Part shown: in pieces, positions 47,932-60,318 of the stretch
Layout of the letters: each line of letters starts with the position of its first letter
Position numbering within the stretch: the stretch's first letter is position 1
Assembly (NCBI GenBank): GCA_037176705.1
Contig: JBAWUJ010000124.1
Coordinates: forward strand, 62,001-126,000
From: Molossus alvarezi
Lineage: Eukaryota; Chordata; Mammalia; Chiroptera; Molossidae
Reading direction: 5' to 3'
DNA length: 64,000 nt
Notes under the pieces: model-generated
What the model was told of the DNA's origin: nothing
The model's input: only the letters and a program-made list of their open reading frames with translations
Database searches by the model: none
Program-made: the position numbers and the translations under genes

Positions 47932-50900
47932 AAGAAGGCCACAACATAATATTGAAAGGATCTATCCAACAGGAAGATATAACCTTGATAATCATATATG
48001 CACCCAATATTGGACCACCAAAATATATTTAAAAACTTCTGGAGTACTTCAAAGGAGAAATCGATAGCAATACAATTATAGCAGGAAACTTCAACAACCC
48101 GCTGACATCACTTGATAGGTCCTCTAGACAAAAAATTAGCAAGGAAACAAAGACTCTGAATGAAGCACTAGACCAAATGGATTTAATAGATATCTACAAA
48201 GAATTACACCCCAAAATTACAGAATTCACATTCTTCTCAAGTGCACATAAAACATTCTCTAATATAGACCACATGCTAGAGCACAAAGTAAGTCTCTACA
48301 AGTTTAATAAGATTGAAATCATATCAAGCATCTTCTCAGCTCACAATGGCATGAAACTAGAAATCAATTGCAAGAAGAACATACAAAGATATTTAAACAC
48401 ATGGAAGGTAAATAGCATGTTATTAAACAATGAATGGGTCACAGAGGAGATCAAGGAAGAAATCAAAAACTTCCTGGAAACCAATGAAAATGAAGACACA
48501 ACAACACAACATCTATGAAATGCAGCGAAAGCAGTTCGGAAAGGGAAGGTCATAGCACTAGAGTCTACCTTAAAAACAAAAAAAAAGAAAAATCTCTAAT
48601 AGATTATCTAACCTCACAACTTAATGAACTAGAGAGCAAACAAAAAGAAAACCCCAGAGCAAGTAGAAGGAAGGAAATAGTAAAGATCAGAGCAGAAATA
48701 TATGACATAAAGACAAAAAAAAAACACAAAAAACAAAGGATCAATAAAACAAAGAGCTGGTTTTTCGAAAAGATAAACAAGATTGATGGACCCTTAGCTA
48801 GACTCACCAAGAAACAAAGAGAGAAAACCCAAATACACAAAATCAGAAAGAAAAGAGGAGAGGTAACAATTGACACCACAGAAATACAAAAGACTGTTAA
48901 CAACTACTATGAACAATTGTATGGCAACACATTCGACAATCTTAGCGAAATGGACAAGTTTCTAGAAACACGTAGTCTCCCAAATGTGGATCAGTAAGAG
49001 ATAGAAAACTTGAACAGACCAATATCAAAAGAAGAAATTGAAGATGTAATCAAGACTCTCCCAGCAAACAAAAGCCCAGGCCCGGATGGCTTCACGGGGG
49101 AGTTTTACCGGACATTCAAAGAAGAACTGATAACCGTTCTCCACGAACTATTTCAAAAAATTCAAGAAGAAAGACTTCCAAACACGTTTTATGAAGCCAG
49201 CATAATTCTAATTCCAAAACCAGAAAAGGACACTAAAAAGAAAGAAAAGTACAGGCCAATATACCTGATCAACATAGCTGCCAAAATCCTGAACAAAATA
49301 CTAGCAAATCGAATCCAGCAATACACCAAAAAAATTATCCATCATGACCAAGTGGGATTCATCCCAGGGAGGCAAAGCTGGTAGAATATTCGCAAATCCA
49401 TAAATGTGATACACCACATAAATAAAATGAAGAATAAAAATCACATGATCATATCAATAGATGCTAAAAAAGCGTTCGACAAAATCCAGCATCCAGTTCT
49501 GATAAAAACGCTCAGCAGTCTGGGAATAGAGGGATCATATTGAGACATAATAAAGGCCATATATGAAAGACCTACATCATACTCAATGGACAAAAACTAA
49601 AAGCATTTATCTTAAGAACAAAAACAAAGCAAGGAAGCCCACTTTCACCACTCTTATTTAACATAGTACTGGAAGTCTCAGCCACAGCAATCTGACAGGA
49701 AAAAAAAATAATAGGGATCCAAATTGGAAAGGAGAATGTGAAACTGTCATTATTTTCAGAGGACATGATACTATTCGTGGAAAACCCCAAAGACTCCATC
49801 AAAAGTTTACTAGACTTAATAATTGAATTTGGCAAAGTAGCAGGATACAAAGTTAACATCAAGAAATCAATTGCATTCTTATACAACAATGATGAACTCA
49901 CAGAAAGAGAAACTAAGAAAACAATCCCATTTACCATTGCGGCAAAAAAATTAAGATACCTAGAAATAAACTTAACTAAAGAAATAAAGGACCTATTCAC
50001 AGAAAACTACATGTCATTAAAAAAAAAATAGAGGAAGATATAAAAAAGTGAAAGCACATACCCTGTTCATGGTTTGTGAGAATTAACATCATTAAAATGT
50101 CCATATTACCCAAAGCAATTTATAGATTCCACGCAATCCCGATCAAAATATCAACGGCTTACTTCACAGAATTAGAACAATTATTTCAAAAGTTCATATG
50201 GAACCAAAAAAGGCCTTGAATAGCCACAGCAATTCTGAAAAGAAAGAACAAAGTTGGAGGGATCACAATACCAGATTTCAGGTTATACTACAAAGCCACT
50301 GTAATCAAAACAGCCTGGAACTGGCACAAGAACAGGCATATAGACCAGTAGAACAGAACAGAGAACCCAGAAATGGACCGAAGGCAATATGTTCAATTAA
50401 TATTTGATAAAGGTGGAAAGAGCATACAATGGAGTAAGGACAGCCTGTTTAATAAATGGTGCTGGGAAAATTGGACAGCTACTTGCAGAAAAATGAAACT
50501 AGTCCATCAACTTACACCCTACACATGAATAAACTCAAAATGAATAAAAGACTTAAATGTGACTCATGGATCCATAAAAATCCTAGAAGACACTGTAGGT
50601 AAAATTTCAGACATCATACGCAGCAGAATTTTTACTGACACATCACCTAAGGCGATAGAAACAAAGGAGAAAATGAACACATGGGACTACATCAAACTCA
50701 AAAGCTTCTGCACAGCGAAAGATACAATAATCAAACGAAAAGGCTACCCACTGTATGGGAGAGCATAATTGCCAATGATATATATCAAATAAGAGGTTAA
50801 TTTCCAACACATATAGAGTGCTCATACAACTCCACAAAAGGAAGACAAAAATCCAATTAAAAAATGGGCAGAGGAACTAAATAGACACCTCTCCAAACAG

Positions 50901-51727
50901 GACATACAAATGGCTGAGAAACATATGAAGAAATTCTCATCATCACTAATCATCAGAGATGCAAATTAAAACAACAATGAGGTATCACCTCACACCTGTC
51001 AGAAAGGACGCCATCAACAAATCATCAAACAACAAGTGTTGGTGAGGGAATGGAGAAAAGGGGACTCTAGTACACTGCTGGTGGGAATGCAGACTGGTGC
51101 AGCCACTATGGAAAACAATGTGGTGTTACCTTAAAAACTTAAAAATTGAACTTCCATTTGACCCAGTGATTCCACGTCTAGGAATATACCCTAAGAAGCC
51201 TGAAACACCAATCAGAAAGAATATATGTACCCCATGTTTGTAGCAGCACTATTTACAATAGCAAAGATCTGGAAACAGTCCAAGTGTCCATCAGTAGATG
51301 AATGGACAAAAACACCGTGGTACATATACACAATGGAGTACTACGCAGCTGTAAGACAGATCTCTTATCCTTTGAGACTACATGGAGGGACCTGGAAAGT
51401 ATCATCCTAAGTGAAACAAGCCAAACAGAGAAAGACATGCTTCATATAATCTCACTTATTTGTGAAATATAATGAACATAACAGTCTGAGGAATGGAGTA
51501 GTCCCAGAGACGTGGAAGTAAGGTACATACTGACAATCCCCAGAAGAGGGTGTAGTGGGGGAGAGATAAACCACAGAACTTATATGCATGAACAGTGGAC
51601 ATGGAGAAAAAACGGGGGAAAGTGCAGGGAGGGAGGGGGAGGGGGGAATCAGTGGGGGGGAAAGGAGAAACATCTGTAACAAAAACTAATTAATAAAAAA
51701 AAATTGAACCCAGCCAAAAAAAAAAAA

Positions 51728-52645
51728 AAAGAAAAAGAAAGCAATCTCATTTACAATTTCATCAAAAAGAATAAAATACTTAGAAATATATTTAACCAAA
51801 TGGGTAAGTGATTTGTACTGGTAAACTATAAGACATTGAAGAAATTTAAGTAGATACAAATAAATGGAATAATATACTGTGCTCATCGATAGGAAGAAGT
51901 AACACCATTAAAGTGTTCATAACTACCCAAAGCAATCTACAGATCCTATGCAATCTGTTTCAAGTTACCAATGGCAGTTCTCCCAGAACTAGACTAGATA
52001 ATACTAAAACTTATAAGAAACCACAAAAGAGCCCAAATAGCCGCAGCGATACGGAGAAAGAACAACAAAGTGAGGTATCACACTATCTGATATCAAACTA
52101 TACACGGCTACAGTTATGAACAACAAAGTGAAATATCACACCACCTGATGCCAATCTATACAAGGCTACAGTTATGAAAACAGCACGGTACCATCATAAA
52201 TACAGACACATTGATCAAAAGAATCAAATCAAGAGCTTAGAAATAACACCCACACCTGTATGGTAAACTAATATATTACAAAGGAGGCAAGAACATACAA
52301 TGGGGTAAAAAGAAAATCTCTTCAATAAATGGTTTTGGAAAAAATAGAAACATGCATGCAAAAAAATAAATATAGACCACTTTCATTGTATCCAAAAATA
52401 AAATCAAAATGGATTAAAAACTTCAATGTAAGACCTAAAACCATAAAACTCCTACTAACAAACAGGCAGTAAAGTCTCTGACACTGCTGTCAGCAATATG
52501 TTTTTGGAGATGTGTCCCAGTCAAGGGAAATGAAAATAATAAAATAAACAAATGGGATTATTAAACCAAATTCCTGAACAATTAAAAGCCATCAACATCA
52601 CAAATAGACAGCCTGGTTAAATAAAATATATTCACTGAAAGTACC
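51728..52645 (+). mobile_element. Older L1 ORF2 3' fragment
   Basis: Plus-strand ORF2 C-terminal remnants: 'caaaaagaataaaatactta' and 'gaaatatatttaaccaaatg' (51,764-51,801), 'ctacccaaagcaatctacag' near 51,920, and 'ggattaaaaacttcaatgta' near 52,410. A local duplication of about 65 bp occurs at 52,060-52,180 ('gaacaacaaagtgaggtatc' and 'gaacaacaaagtgaaatatc'). It is more decayed than the L1 on either side. Confidence 0.7.
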
Positions 52646-53537
52646 AAGTGATGAGAAGTTGGCAGCAGGCAGGACCAGAGCAAGGAGGAGTGTGTGAGAG
52701 TGAGAACAAGTGTGAGAGAGAATGTGAACGGACGTGAGTGTAAATGAGAAATCTCAAGAAATGCAGAAATGTGGGGCACAGGGTTCCTGTGCTGTGGACA
52801 GGGAGCAGGTGGCTACCACAATAAGCGGCTTGTCAGGGTGTTTTTCCCTATGAGGCTGAAAGGGCCTGGAATTTTGAAAGGTCCCTCGTATTCTCTGGGA
52901 GGAGGCAGTGGGAGCACCTAGGGCCGATAGACTTGAGCCCACCAGAGTGCCTTGCACATTGGACCAGTGGAACCTGCTGTGTCAATGCGGAGCAGTGCAC
53001 AATCGTGGCACTGTCAAGGTACCACAACAGGCCAGGAACTGAGCACCATCTTCCACAGCAGCCACCTGATCAAAGCTGAGCACCAACCCCCCCAGCATCA
53101 GTTACTGGGCGACAGTGGAGCCACACCACCAACAGCAGACAAGGCTCAGGACCTGAGACACCCCCAGCATCAGAGGCTCAGGAGCAGACATCCATCTCCA
53201 GGCAGCAGCAGCACAGATTGGCAGCTGAGACCCAACTCCAGCAGCATCAGCAGAGGCTGATCAGGAGTGATTCCCCAGCCCAAGCAGCAGCAGGACTTGG
53301 GTAGCCAAAACCCACACCTGACAAATAAAACAGTGGGTTAGGAGTGGAACCCTTCCACAACAGCAGCAAAATCCTGGGAGTTGAGCATCCTCAGCCCCCA
53401 ACATCAGCAGATGACTGGGAGCTGAGAGTACCCCCTGATAACAGCAGCAGTAGAACCACAAACCAAGAACTGTCACTTGCCCCCAGAAGCATCAGTTGTG
53501 ACTGATCAGGAGCTGAGCAAAACCAGGCAATGTCACA

Positions 53538-53685
53538 CCCCAGCAGCACCCCAGCAGGACCCACACATCCCAGTAGCATAACAGCAGGGACCATAAACTC
53601 CTGCAGTGCCCCAGCACAACCATGTGCCCCAGCAGTGCACCAGCAGGACCCATGTATTTCAGCAATGCCTACTATGACAACCCAA
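53538..53685 (+). repeat. Degenerate 30-bp tandem repeats in L1 5' UTR
   Basis: Five imperfect copies of about 28-31 bp start at 53,538, 53,568, 53,599, 53,627 and 53,657. The core is 'cccagcagcaccccagcagg', followed by 'acccacacat' or a variant. The related 5'UTR at 42,530-42,700 has similar but less regular GC-rich blocks. Confidence 0.65.
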
Positions 53686-55209
53686 TACCAGCCACCAGCG
53701 GCAAATCCTCCAGGATACAGCAGGCCAAGAGGTGCCACACACCAAACAGTCTGGAGGCACAGCAGCCTTATTGAATACACAATGACCTGCCAACACATTC
53801 CAACATCCCTCACTGGGCCTAATACTACCAGATTGCTAAAATGGTGAGACAAAGAAACAACACGTTAATGAAAGAAAAGGAAGGATTACTAAAAGGAAGG
53901 ACTACTAGGATTACTATGAAATGGGAGAAAGCAATTTGTCAGGAAAGAATTCAAACCAATCATTTTAAGGGAGTGCAAACGATTTAGTGTGAACTACAAG
54001 CAACTTAATGAGAATTACAAAGAGCTCAGAGGGAACTACATCAGGTTAAAAAAAAAAAGAGGTAGAAGCTATGAATAAAAATCAAGAGGAAATAAAGAAT
54101 GACAAAGCTGTTATAAAAAAAATACCTTACAAGGTTTCAATAGTAAATGAGAAGAAGCTGAAGAATGAATCACTGAGTTAGAAGACAAGGTAAGAATACC
54201 CAAGTAGATCATCAAATGGGAAAACAAATTAAAAACAGGAGGAAAATTTAAGGAGTCTTTGGGACAATACAAAACGTAACAACATTTGCATCATAAGGGG
54301 TAACAGAAAGAGAAGAATCAAAGAAAAGACAAGAGAATCTGTTTGAAGAAATAATGACAGAAAACTTTTCTAATTTGGTGAAGGAAAAAGTCACACAAGT
54401 CCAGGAAACACAGAGAGCCCCAAGCCAGAAGAACCCCAAGCAAGAAACCTCATAATTAAAATGGCAAACATTAGACAAAGAAAGAATCTCCAAAGAAGAA
54501 AGAGAGAGACAGAAACTTACCTAAAATGGAGCTCCCATTAGACTGTCAGCTGATTTCTCAATAAAACACAGCAGGCCAGAAGAAAGTGGCATGAAGTACA
54601 CAAAATATAGAGAGGCAAGTGTCTGAATTCAAGACTACTCTATCCAGCAAGGCTATCATTCAAAACTGAAGGTGAAATAAAGATTCACAGACCAAAAAAA
54701 AGCTAAAGAACTTTACCTCCACCAAACCAGCACTGCAAGAAATACTAAAGGGACTGTTGTAAGAAAAAGAAATAGAGAGAGAGGTGGGGAGGAACACAGG
54801 CATAAAATAAAACCAGCAAGTAATTAGTACCTATCAATAAAAACCTTAAATGTAAATGGCTTAAATGCTTCCATGAAAAGACACTTGGTAGCTGATTGGA
54901 TAAGAAAACATGACCCATATATATCCTATCTACAAGAGCCCCACCACACAACAAAAGACTCACATGGGTAAAAGTAAAGGGATAAAATTTTTTTTTTTCC
55001 AGGGAAATGGAAGTGAAAAAAAAAACAAAAAACCTGGTATAGTAGTACTCATATTTAATAAGATAGATTCAAAATGAGGGACATAATGAGAGATAAAAAA
55101 GATTACTACATAATATTAAAGGGATCAATCCAACAAGATAATTTAACCCTGGTAAAAACATATGCACCAAATACAGGAAAACCAAAATACATTAAAAAAC
55201 TTCTGGAGA

Positions 55210-55365
55210 CCCTGGCCGGTTTGCCTCAGCAGTTAAGAGCATCGGCCTGCAGTCCCTAGAGACCGGGTATTGGTTACCACTAAGGGCACATAACTCAGTT
55301 GCAGTTTGTCACTGACCCCGGTTAGTCATATGGGTGGCAGCCATTCGATGTGTCCCTTTCACGTC

Positions 55366-55415
<50 letters not shown>

Positions 55416-55480
55416 TCCCACTCTATTGGAACAAAAAATGAAAAAATGTCCTCGAGTGAGGATTAAAAAAAAAAAAAAAA
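55210..55480 (+). mobile_element. VES-type SINE with long CT tract
   Basis: Head 'ccctggccggtttgcctcag', a weakened B box, then (CT)n from about 55,366 to 55,412 and an A-tail. Flanks share 'acttctggag' (55,199-55,208 and 55,481-55,490) plus preceding A residues. It was inserted in the L1 ORF2 endonuclease region. Confidence 0.9.
55366..55412 (+). repeat. (CT)n microsatellite in the SINE
   Basis: More than 20 uninterrupted CT repeats, expanded from the short TC-rich segment present in the sister SINE at 47,838-47,875. Confidence 0.95.
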
Positions 55481-56159
55481 ACTTCTGGAGGACTTCAAGG
55501 GAGAGAATAATAGCAATATAAGCATAGTGGGTGAATTTAACACCCCACAGACACCGTAAGATAGAATTTCTACACAAAAAAATTAACAAGGACACAAGTC
55601 CTTAAATGACAAACTAGATTAGTTAAACTTAATTGATATTTACAGAACATTTTACCTGAAAACTGCAGAATATACATTCTATTCAAGTGCACACAGGGCA
55701 TCCTTGAAAAGACTGCATTTTAGGCCACAAGGTAAGTCTTTACCAATTCAAGAAAATTGAAGTCATATCAAGCATCCTCTCAGATCCGAATGACATGACA
55801 ACACTAGAAACCAATTACAACAAAAATACACAAAAAACATTCAAACACATGGAAGCAAACTAGCATGTTATTAACCAATGAATGGGTTATCAAAGAGTTC
55901 AAGAAAAAAAATTCCTGGCAACCAAGAAAAATGAACACAAAACAACACAAAATCTATGGGATGCAGTGAAGCAGTCCTGAGAGGGAAGTTCATACCACTA
56001 CAGGCCAACCTCAACAAACAAGAAAAATTAAGAATTGACTTTCTAACCCTACAACTCAAAGAACTAGAAACTAAACAAAAAGAAAAAAACAGAGCAACTA
56101 GAAGAAAAGAACTAGAAATGTCAGTGAGGAAATAAAGGACACAGAATCTGAAAAAAAAA

Positions 56160-56432
56160 AAAAAAATCTGGGGGTGGGATGGTAATTAATAGAAGAAATA
56201 GAAAGAAAAATAGAACCACAAAAACAAAAATGGCAATAAATAAGTACATATCAATGATCACCTTAATTATACATATTTTCAATGCTCTGATAAAAACTCG
56301 TAGAGTAGATAACATGGAAATTGGTAAAACAAAGCTGGGGATGTGTCAGGGAAAGAGGAGGATGGTGTCAAGGGGGGGAAAATGAGAAACATTTGTAACA
56401 GGAACAAATGAATAAATAAAAAATGTAAAAAA
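56160..56432 (+). mobile_element. Mini L1: ORF2 start fused to 3' UTR
   Basis: About 270 bp inserted into another L1. It begins in the pre-ORF2 spacer ('gaaagaaaaatagaaccaca') and includes the ORF2 start 'aaaatggcaataaataagta' (56,227). After about 80 bp it jumps to the L1 3'UTR ('caagggggggaaaatgagaa', 56,370-56,389) and ends in an A-rich tail. The host L1 has its own sequence on both sides ('agaatctgaaaa' and 'gcaatgaaacaaag'). Confidence 0.7.
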
Positions 56433-58112
56433 AATACAGACAAAGAGAAACCTGCCACTTTGAAATATAAGCAATGAAACAAAGAGCAGATTCTTTGAAA
56501 AGATAGACAAGATTCATCAATTCTTAAGCAGACTCATCAACAAACAAAAAGAGAGGACCCCATAAACAAAATCAGAAACATAATTGGAGAAGTAACAACT
56601 GATACCACAGTAATACAAAGGATCATTAAAACATACTACGGAAGATTATATGCCAATAAATTGGATGATCTAGGCAAAATCAACAAATTTCTAGAAACAG
56701 AGTCTCCCAAAACTGAACTGGGAAGAGACAGAAAACTTGAACAGGCCAATAACAACTAAGGAAATGGAAGATATTCAGAAACTTGCAGCAAACCAAACCC
56801 CAGGCATAGATGGCTTCATGGGGAGATTTTATCAAACATTTAAAGAAGATCTAACACCCGTTCTCCCCAAATTATTCTAAGAAAATTCCAAGAAGACGAG
56901 ACTTCCGAAATCATTTTAGGAATCCAGCATAATATAAATTCCAAAACCAGATAGAGACATTACAAAGAAAGAAAACGACAGGCCAATATCTCTGATGAAC
57001 ACTGATTCCAAAATCCTTAAAATCTCAGCAAATCGGATCCAGCAATACATCAAAGAAATTATTAATAATGACCAAATGGGATACATCCCAGGGAAGCAAG
57101 GATGGCACAATATTCCCATATTAATGAATGTGACACAACACAAACAAAATAAATGATAAAACCCACAAGATCATGTCAAGAGAGGCTAAAAAGGCATTCA
57201 ACAAAATCCAGCACAGACCTAGAATAAAAGTTTACATGGAACAAAAAAAGACCCCTAAATGCCACAGTAATCAAGAACAAAGTAGGAGGGATCATAATAC
57301 CAAGTATCAGATTATACTACAAAGCCACTGTAATTATACCCTGGTACTGGCACAAGATCAGGCATATAATTCAATGGAACAGAACAGAGAAACCATAAAT
57401 TGACCCAAATCATTATCCTCAATTAATATTGGACAAGATAGCAAGAGCATACAGTGGAGTAAATACAGCCTCTTCAATAAACAGTGCTGGGAAAATCGGA
57501 CAGTTATTTGCAAAAAACTGAAACTAGACCAACAACATGCACGATACTCAGAAATAGACTCAAGATGGATAAATGGCTTACATGTGACTTGTGAATGTAT
57601 AAAAATTCTGGAAGAAAATATAGGCAAAAAAATTTCCGACATCCCACAAAGCAGAATTTTCATGGTAGCAATGCCTAAGGCAAGGGAAACAAAGAAAAAA
57701 AAATGAACACATGGGACTAAAAAGCTTCTGCACAGCAAAAGAAACAAGCATCAATGTGGAAAGGGAACCTGCTATATGAAAGAGCATAACTACCTACAAT
57801 ACATCAGATAAGGGGTTAATTTACAATATGTATAGCATCCTCATACACCTCAACAAAAGGAAGACAAAGAATCCATTTTAAGAATGGGCAGAGGACGTAA
57901 CTAGACACTTCTCCCAACAGGACATACAAATGGCCAAGAGACATACAAAAATATATTACTCAATATCACTAGTCATCACAGAGATGCAAATTAAAATAAC
58001 TATGAAACATTACCTCATATGTGACAGAATGGCTGCCATTAACAAATCTTCAAACAAGTGCTGGTGAGGATGTCATGAAAAGTAAATTGCTGGTGGGGAT
58101 TCAGACTGCTGC

Positions 58113-58231
58113 AGTCATGGCTGGGTCCTGCTGGGTACTATGCACTTGGCTGGGAGCTGCCGCAGCCTCACCCACCCTTAGCTGGGAGCGGAGCCCTTGG
58201 TTTAACATCCCAGGTAACACACCTGTGCAAA
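58113..58231 (+). mobile_element. L1 5' leader fragment joined to ORF2
   Basis: The GC-rich 'cacttggctgggagctgccg' and 'cacccttagctgggagcgga' stretch resembles the leader of the nearly complete L1 (45,790-45,860, 'ccgcccttggctggaagaag'). It ends near 'cctgtgcaaag' and continues directly into ORF2 'cctactatgaacaatg', skipping the rest of the leader, ORF1 and the endonuclease domain. Confidence 0.6.
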
Positions 58232-60318
58232 GCCTACTATGAACAATGATATGGCAAAAATTCGACAATCTAAGCAAAATGGATAAATTTCAAGAAACAT
58301 AGTCTCCCTAAACTGGACCAGAATGAGGTAGAAAACATGAACCGACCAATAACAACAAGAGAAATTGAAGATATAATCAAGACTCTCACAGCAAACAAAA
58401 GCCCAGGCCCGGATTGCTTCACGGGCGAGTTTCATCAAACATTCAAAGAATAAATAAAACAGATTCTCCTCAAACTATTTCAAAAAATTCAAGAAGAAGG
58501 AAGACTTCCAAACTTGTTTTATGAAGCCAGCATAATCCTACTTCCAAACCAGAAAAAGACACTACAAAGAAAGAAACTTAGAGGCCAATATCCCTAATGA
58601 ACATAGACTCCAAAATTGTGAACAAAATACTAGCTAATAAAATCCAGCTATACGCTGAAAAAATTATCCACCATGACTAAGTGGGATTCATCCCAGAGAT
58701 GCAAGGCTGGTACAATATTCGCAAATCAATAAACGTGATACACCACATAAATAAAATGAAGAATAAAAACCACATGATCATATCAATAGATGCCGAAAAA
58801 GCCTTTGACAAAATCCAGCATCCATTTCTGATAAAAACACTCAGCAAAAATAGAGGGATCATATCTAGACATAATACAGGCCATATATGAAAGACCAACA
58901 GCCAACATCATAATCAATGGGCAATAAATAAAAGCATTTTCATTACAAACAAAAAGAAGGCAAGGGTGCCCACTCTTCCCACTCTCATATAACGTAGGAT
59001 TGGAAGTCTTACCCACAGCAATCAAACAGAAGGAAAAAATAAAAGGGATCCAAATTGGAAAGGAGAAAGTGCAACTGTCATTATCGGCAGATGACATGAT
59101 TCTATGCGTAGAAAACCCCAAAGACTCCATCAAAAAGTTGCTAGACATAATAAATGAATTTGGAAAACTAGGAGGATACAAAATTAATGTCAAGAAATAG
59201 ATGGCATTCTTATACACCAATGATGAATTCACACAAAGAGATACTAAGAAGACAATCCCATTTACCATTGTGGCAAAAAAAAATTAACATGCCTAGGAAT
59301 AAACTTAACCAAAGATATAAAGGACCTATTTGCAGAAAACTACAATTCATTCAAAAAATAAAGAGAGGAAGATATAAAAATGTGGAAGCACATACTCTGT
59401 TCTTGGATTGGAAGAATTAACATCATTAAAATGTCCATATTACCCAAAGCAATCTATAGATTCAATGCAATCCCCATCAAAATGCCAATGGCATACTTCA
59501 CAGAATTAGAAAAAGTACTTCAAAAGTTCATATCAAATTAAAAAAAAAAACACAAAAAAAACGAATAACCCCAGCAATCTTGAAAAAGAAGAACAAAGTT
59601 GGAGTGATCACATTACCAGACTTCAGGTAATGCTACAAAGCCACTGTAATCAAAACAGCATGGTACTGGCACAAGAACAGGCATATAGACCAGTGGAAAA
59701 GAACAGAGAACCCAGAAATACCCAAGGAGATATGCTCAATAAATATTTGACAAAGTTGGAGAGATCATACAGTGGAGTAACGACAGCCTCTTTATTAAAT
59801 GGTGTTAGGAAAATTGGACAGCTACATGCAGAAAAATGAAACTAGACCATCAACTTACACCCTACAGAAGAATAAACTCAGAAAGAATAAAAGACCTAAA
59901 TGGGACTCATTAATTCATAAAAACCCTTGAAGAAACTGTAGGCAATAAATTTCAGACATCATATACAGCAAAATTTTCACTGATACATTAGAAAAAGCAA
60001 TAGAAACAAAGGAGAAGATGAACACACGGGACTACATAAAACTCAAAAGCTTCTGCAGAGCAAAAAATACAATCATCAAAACGGAAAGGCTACCCACTGT
60101 ATGAGAGAGCATAATTGACAATAATATAGCTAACAAGGGGTTAATTTCCAATATATAGAGAGTGCTCATAGAACTCAACAAAAGGAAGACAAAGAAGCCA
60201 ATTAAAAACTGGGCAGAGGAACTAAATAGACACCTCTCCAAACAGGACATACAAATGGCTAACAGACATATAAAGAAATGCTCAACATTATTAACCATCA
60301 GAGAGATGCATATTAAAA
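58232..60318 (+). mobile_element. L1 ORF2 fragment (RT to C-terminal part)
   Basis: Plus-strand ORF2 from the pre-RT region ('YYEQ', 58,232) through 'KSPGPDCFTGEF' (58,400) and '[15 protein letters not shown]' (58,685). The altered catalytic box SADD is at about 59,088, followed by the C-terminal part ending near 60,318. Stops occur at 58,450, 58,678 and 59,200. The next piece begins in ORF1 without a 3'UTR between. Confidence 0.8.

Larger units (their letters stand above)
47384..51470 (+). pseudogene. L1 ORF2 of the nearly complete element
   Basis: Endonuclease domain 47,384-48,120 (split by a SINE at 47,673-47,931), intermediate part 48,177-48,997, RT domain about 49,000-50,030 with '[20 protein letters not shown]', '[14 protein letters not shown]' and the altered FSED box, then the C-terminal part to about 51,470. 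Stops and frameshifts occur at 48,517, 48,997, 49,384, 49,540 and elsewhere. The product would have nicked DNA and reverse-transcribed L1 RNA. Confidence 0.85.
45681..51715 (+). mobile_element. Nearly complete 6-kb L1
   Basis: 5' leader 45,681-46,423, ORF1 region 46,424-47,236, spacer, ORF2 from 47,384 (ATG; N-terminus MAINKYISIITLNVNGLN-like) to about 51,470, then a 3'UTR with a G-rich tract (51,613-51,668) and an A-rich end (51,690-51,735). It is the best-preserved L1 here and the reference for the others. It is dead: ORF1 has a stop at about 46,556, ORF2 is split by a SINE and frameshifts, and the catalytic box reads FSED (about 49,755), not FADD. Confidence 0.9.
52650..58112 (+). mobile_element. 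L1, long 5' UTR, two insertions, 3' end lost
   Basis: 5'UTR 52,650-53,870 with CAG-rich and 30-bp repeated parts. ORF1 remnants run 53,875-54,680. The ORF2 start region is near 54,805-54,860. Endonuclease and RT parts continue to 58,112. It carries a SINE (55,210-55,480) and a short internally deleted L1 (about 56,160-56,432). An ORF2 gap near 57,215 lacks the catalytic RT box. It ends at 'attcagactgctgcagtcat', before the ORF2 end and 3'UTR. Confidence 0.8.

Noticed and set aside
47373..47969. 198-codon minus-strand frame
   Set aside because: It is antisense to L1 ORF2 and the SINE; its phenylalanine and acidic-rich part comes from the A-tail and TC tract.
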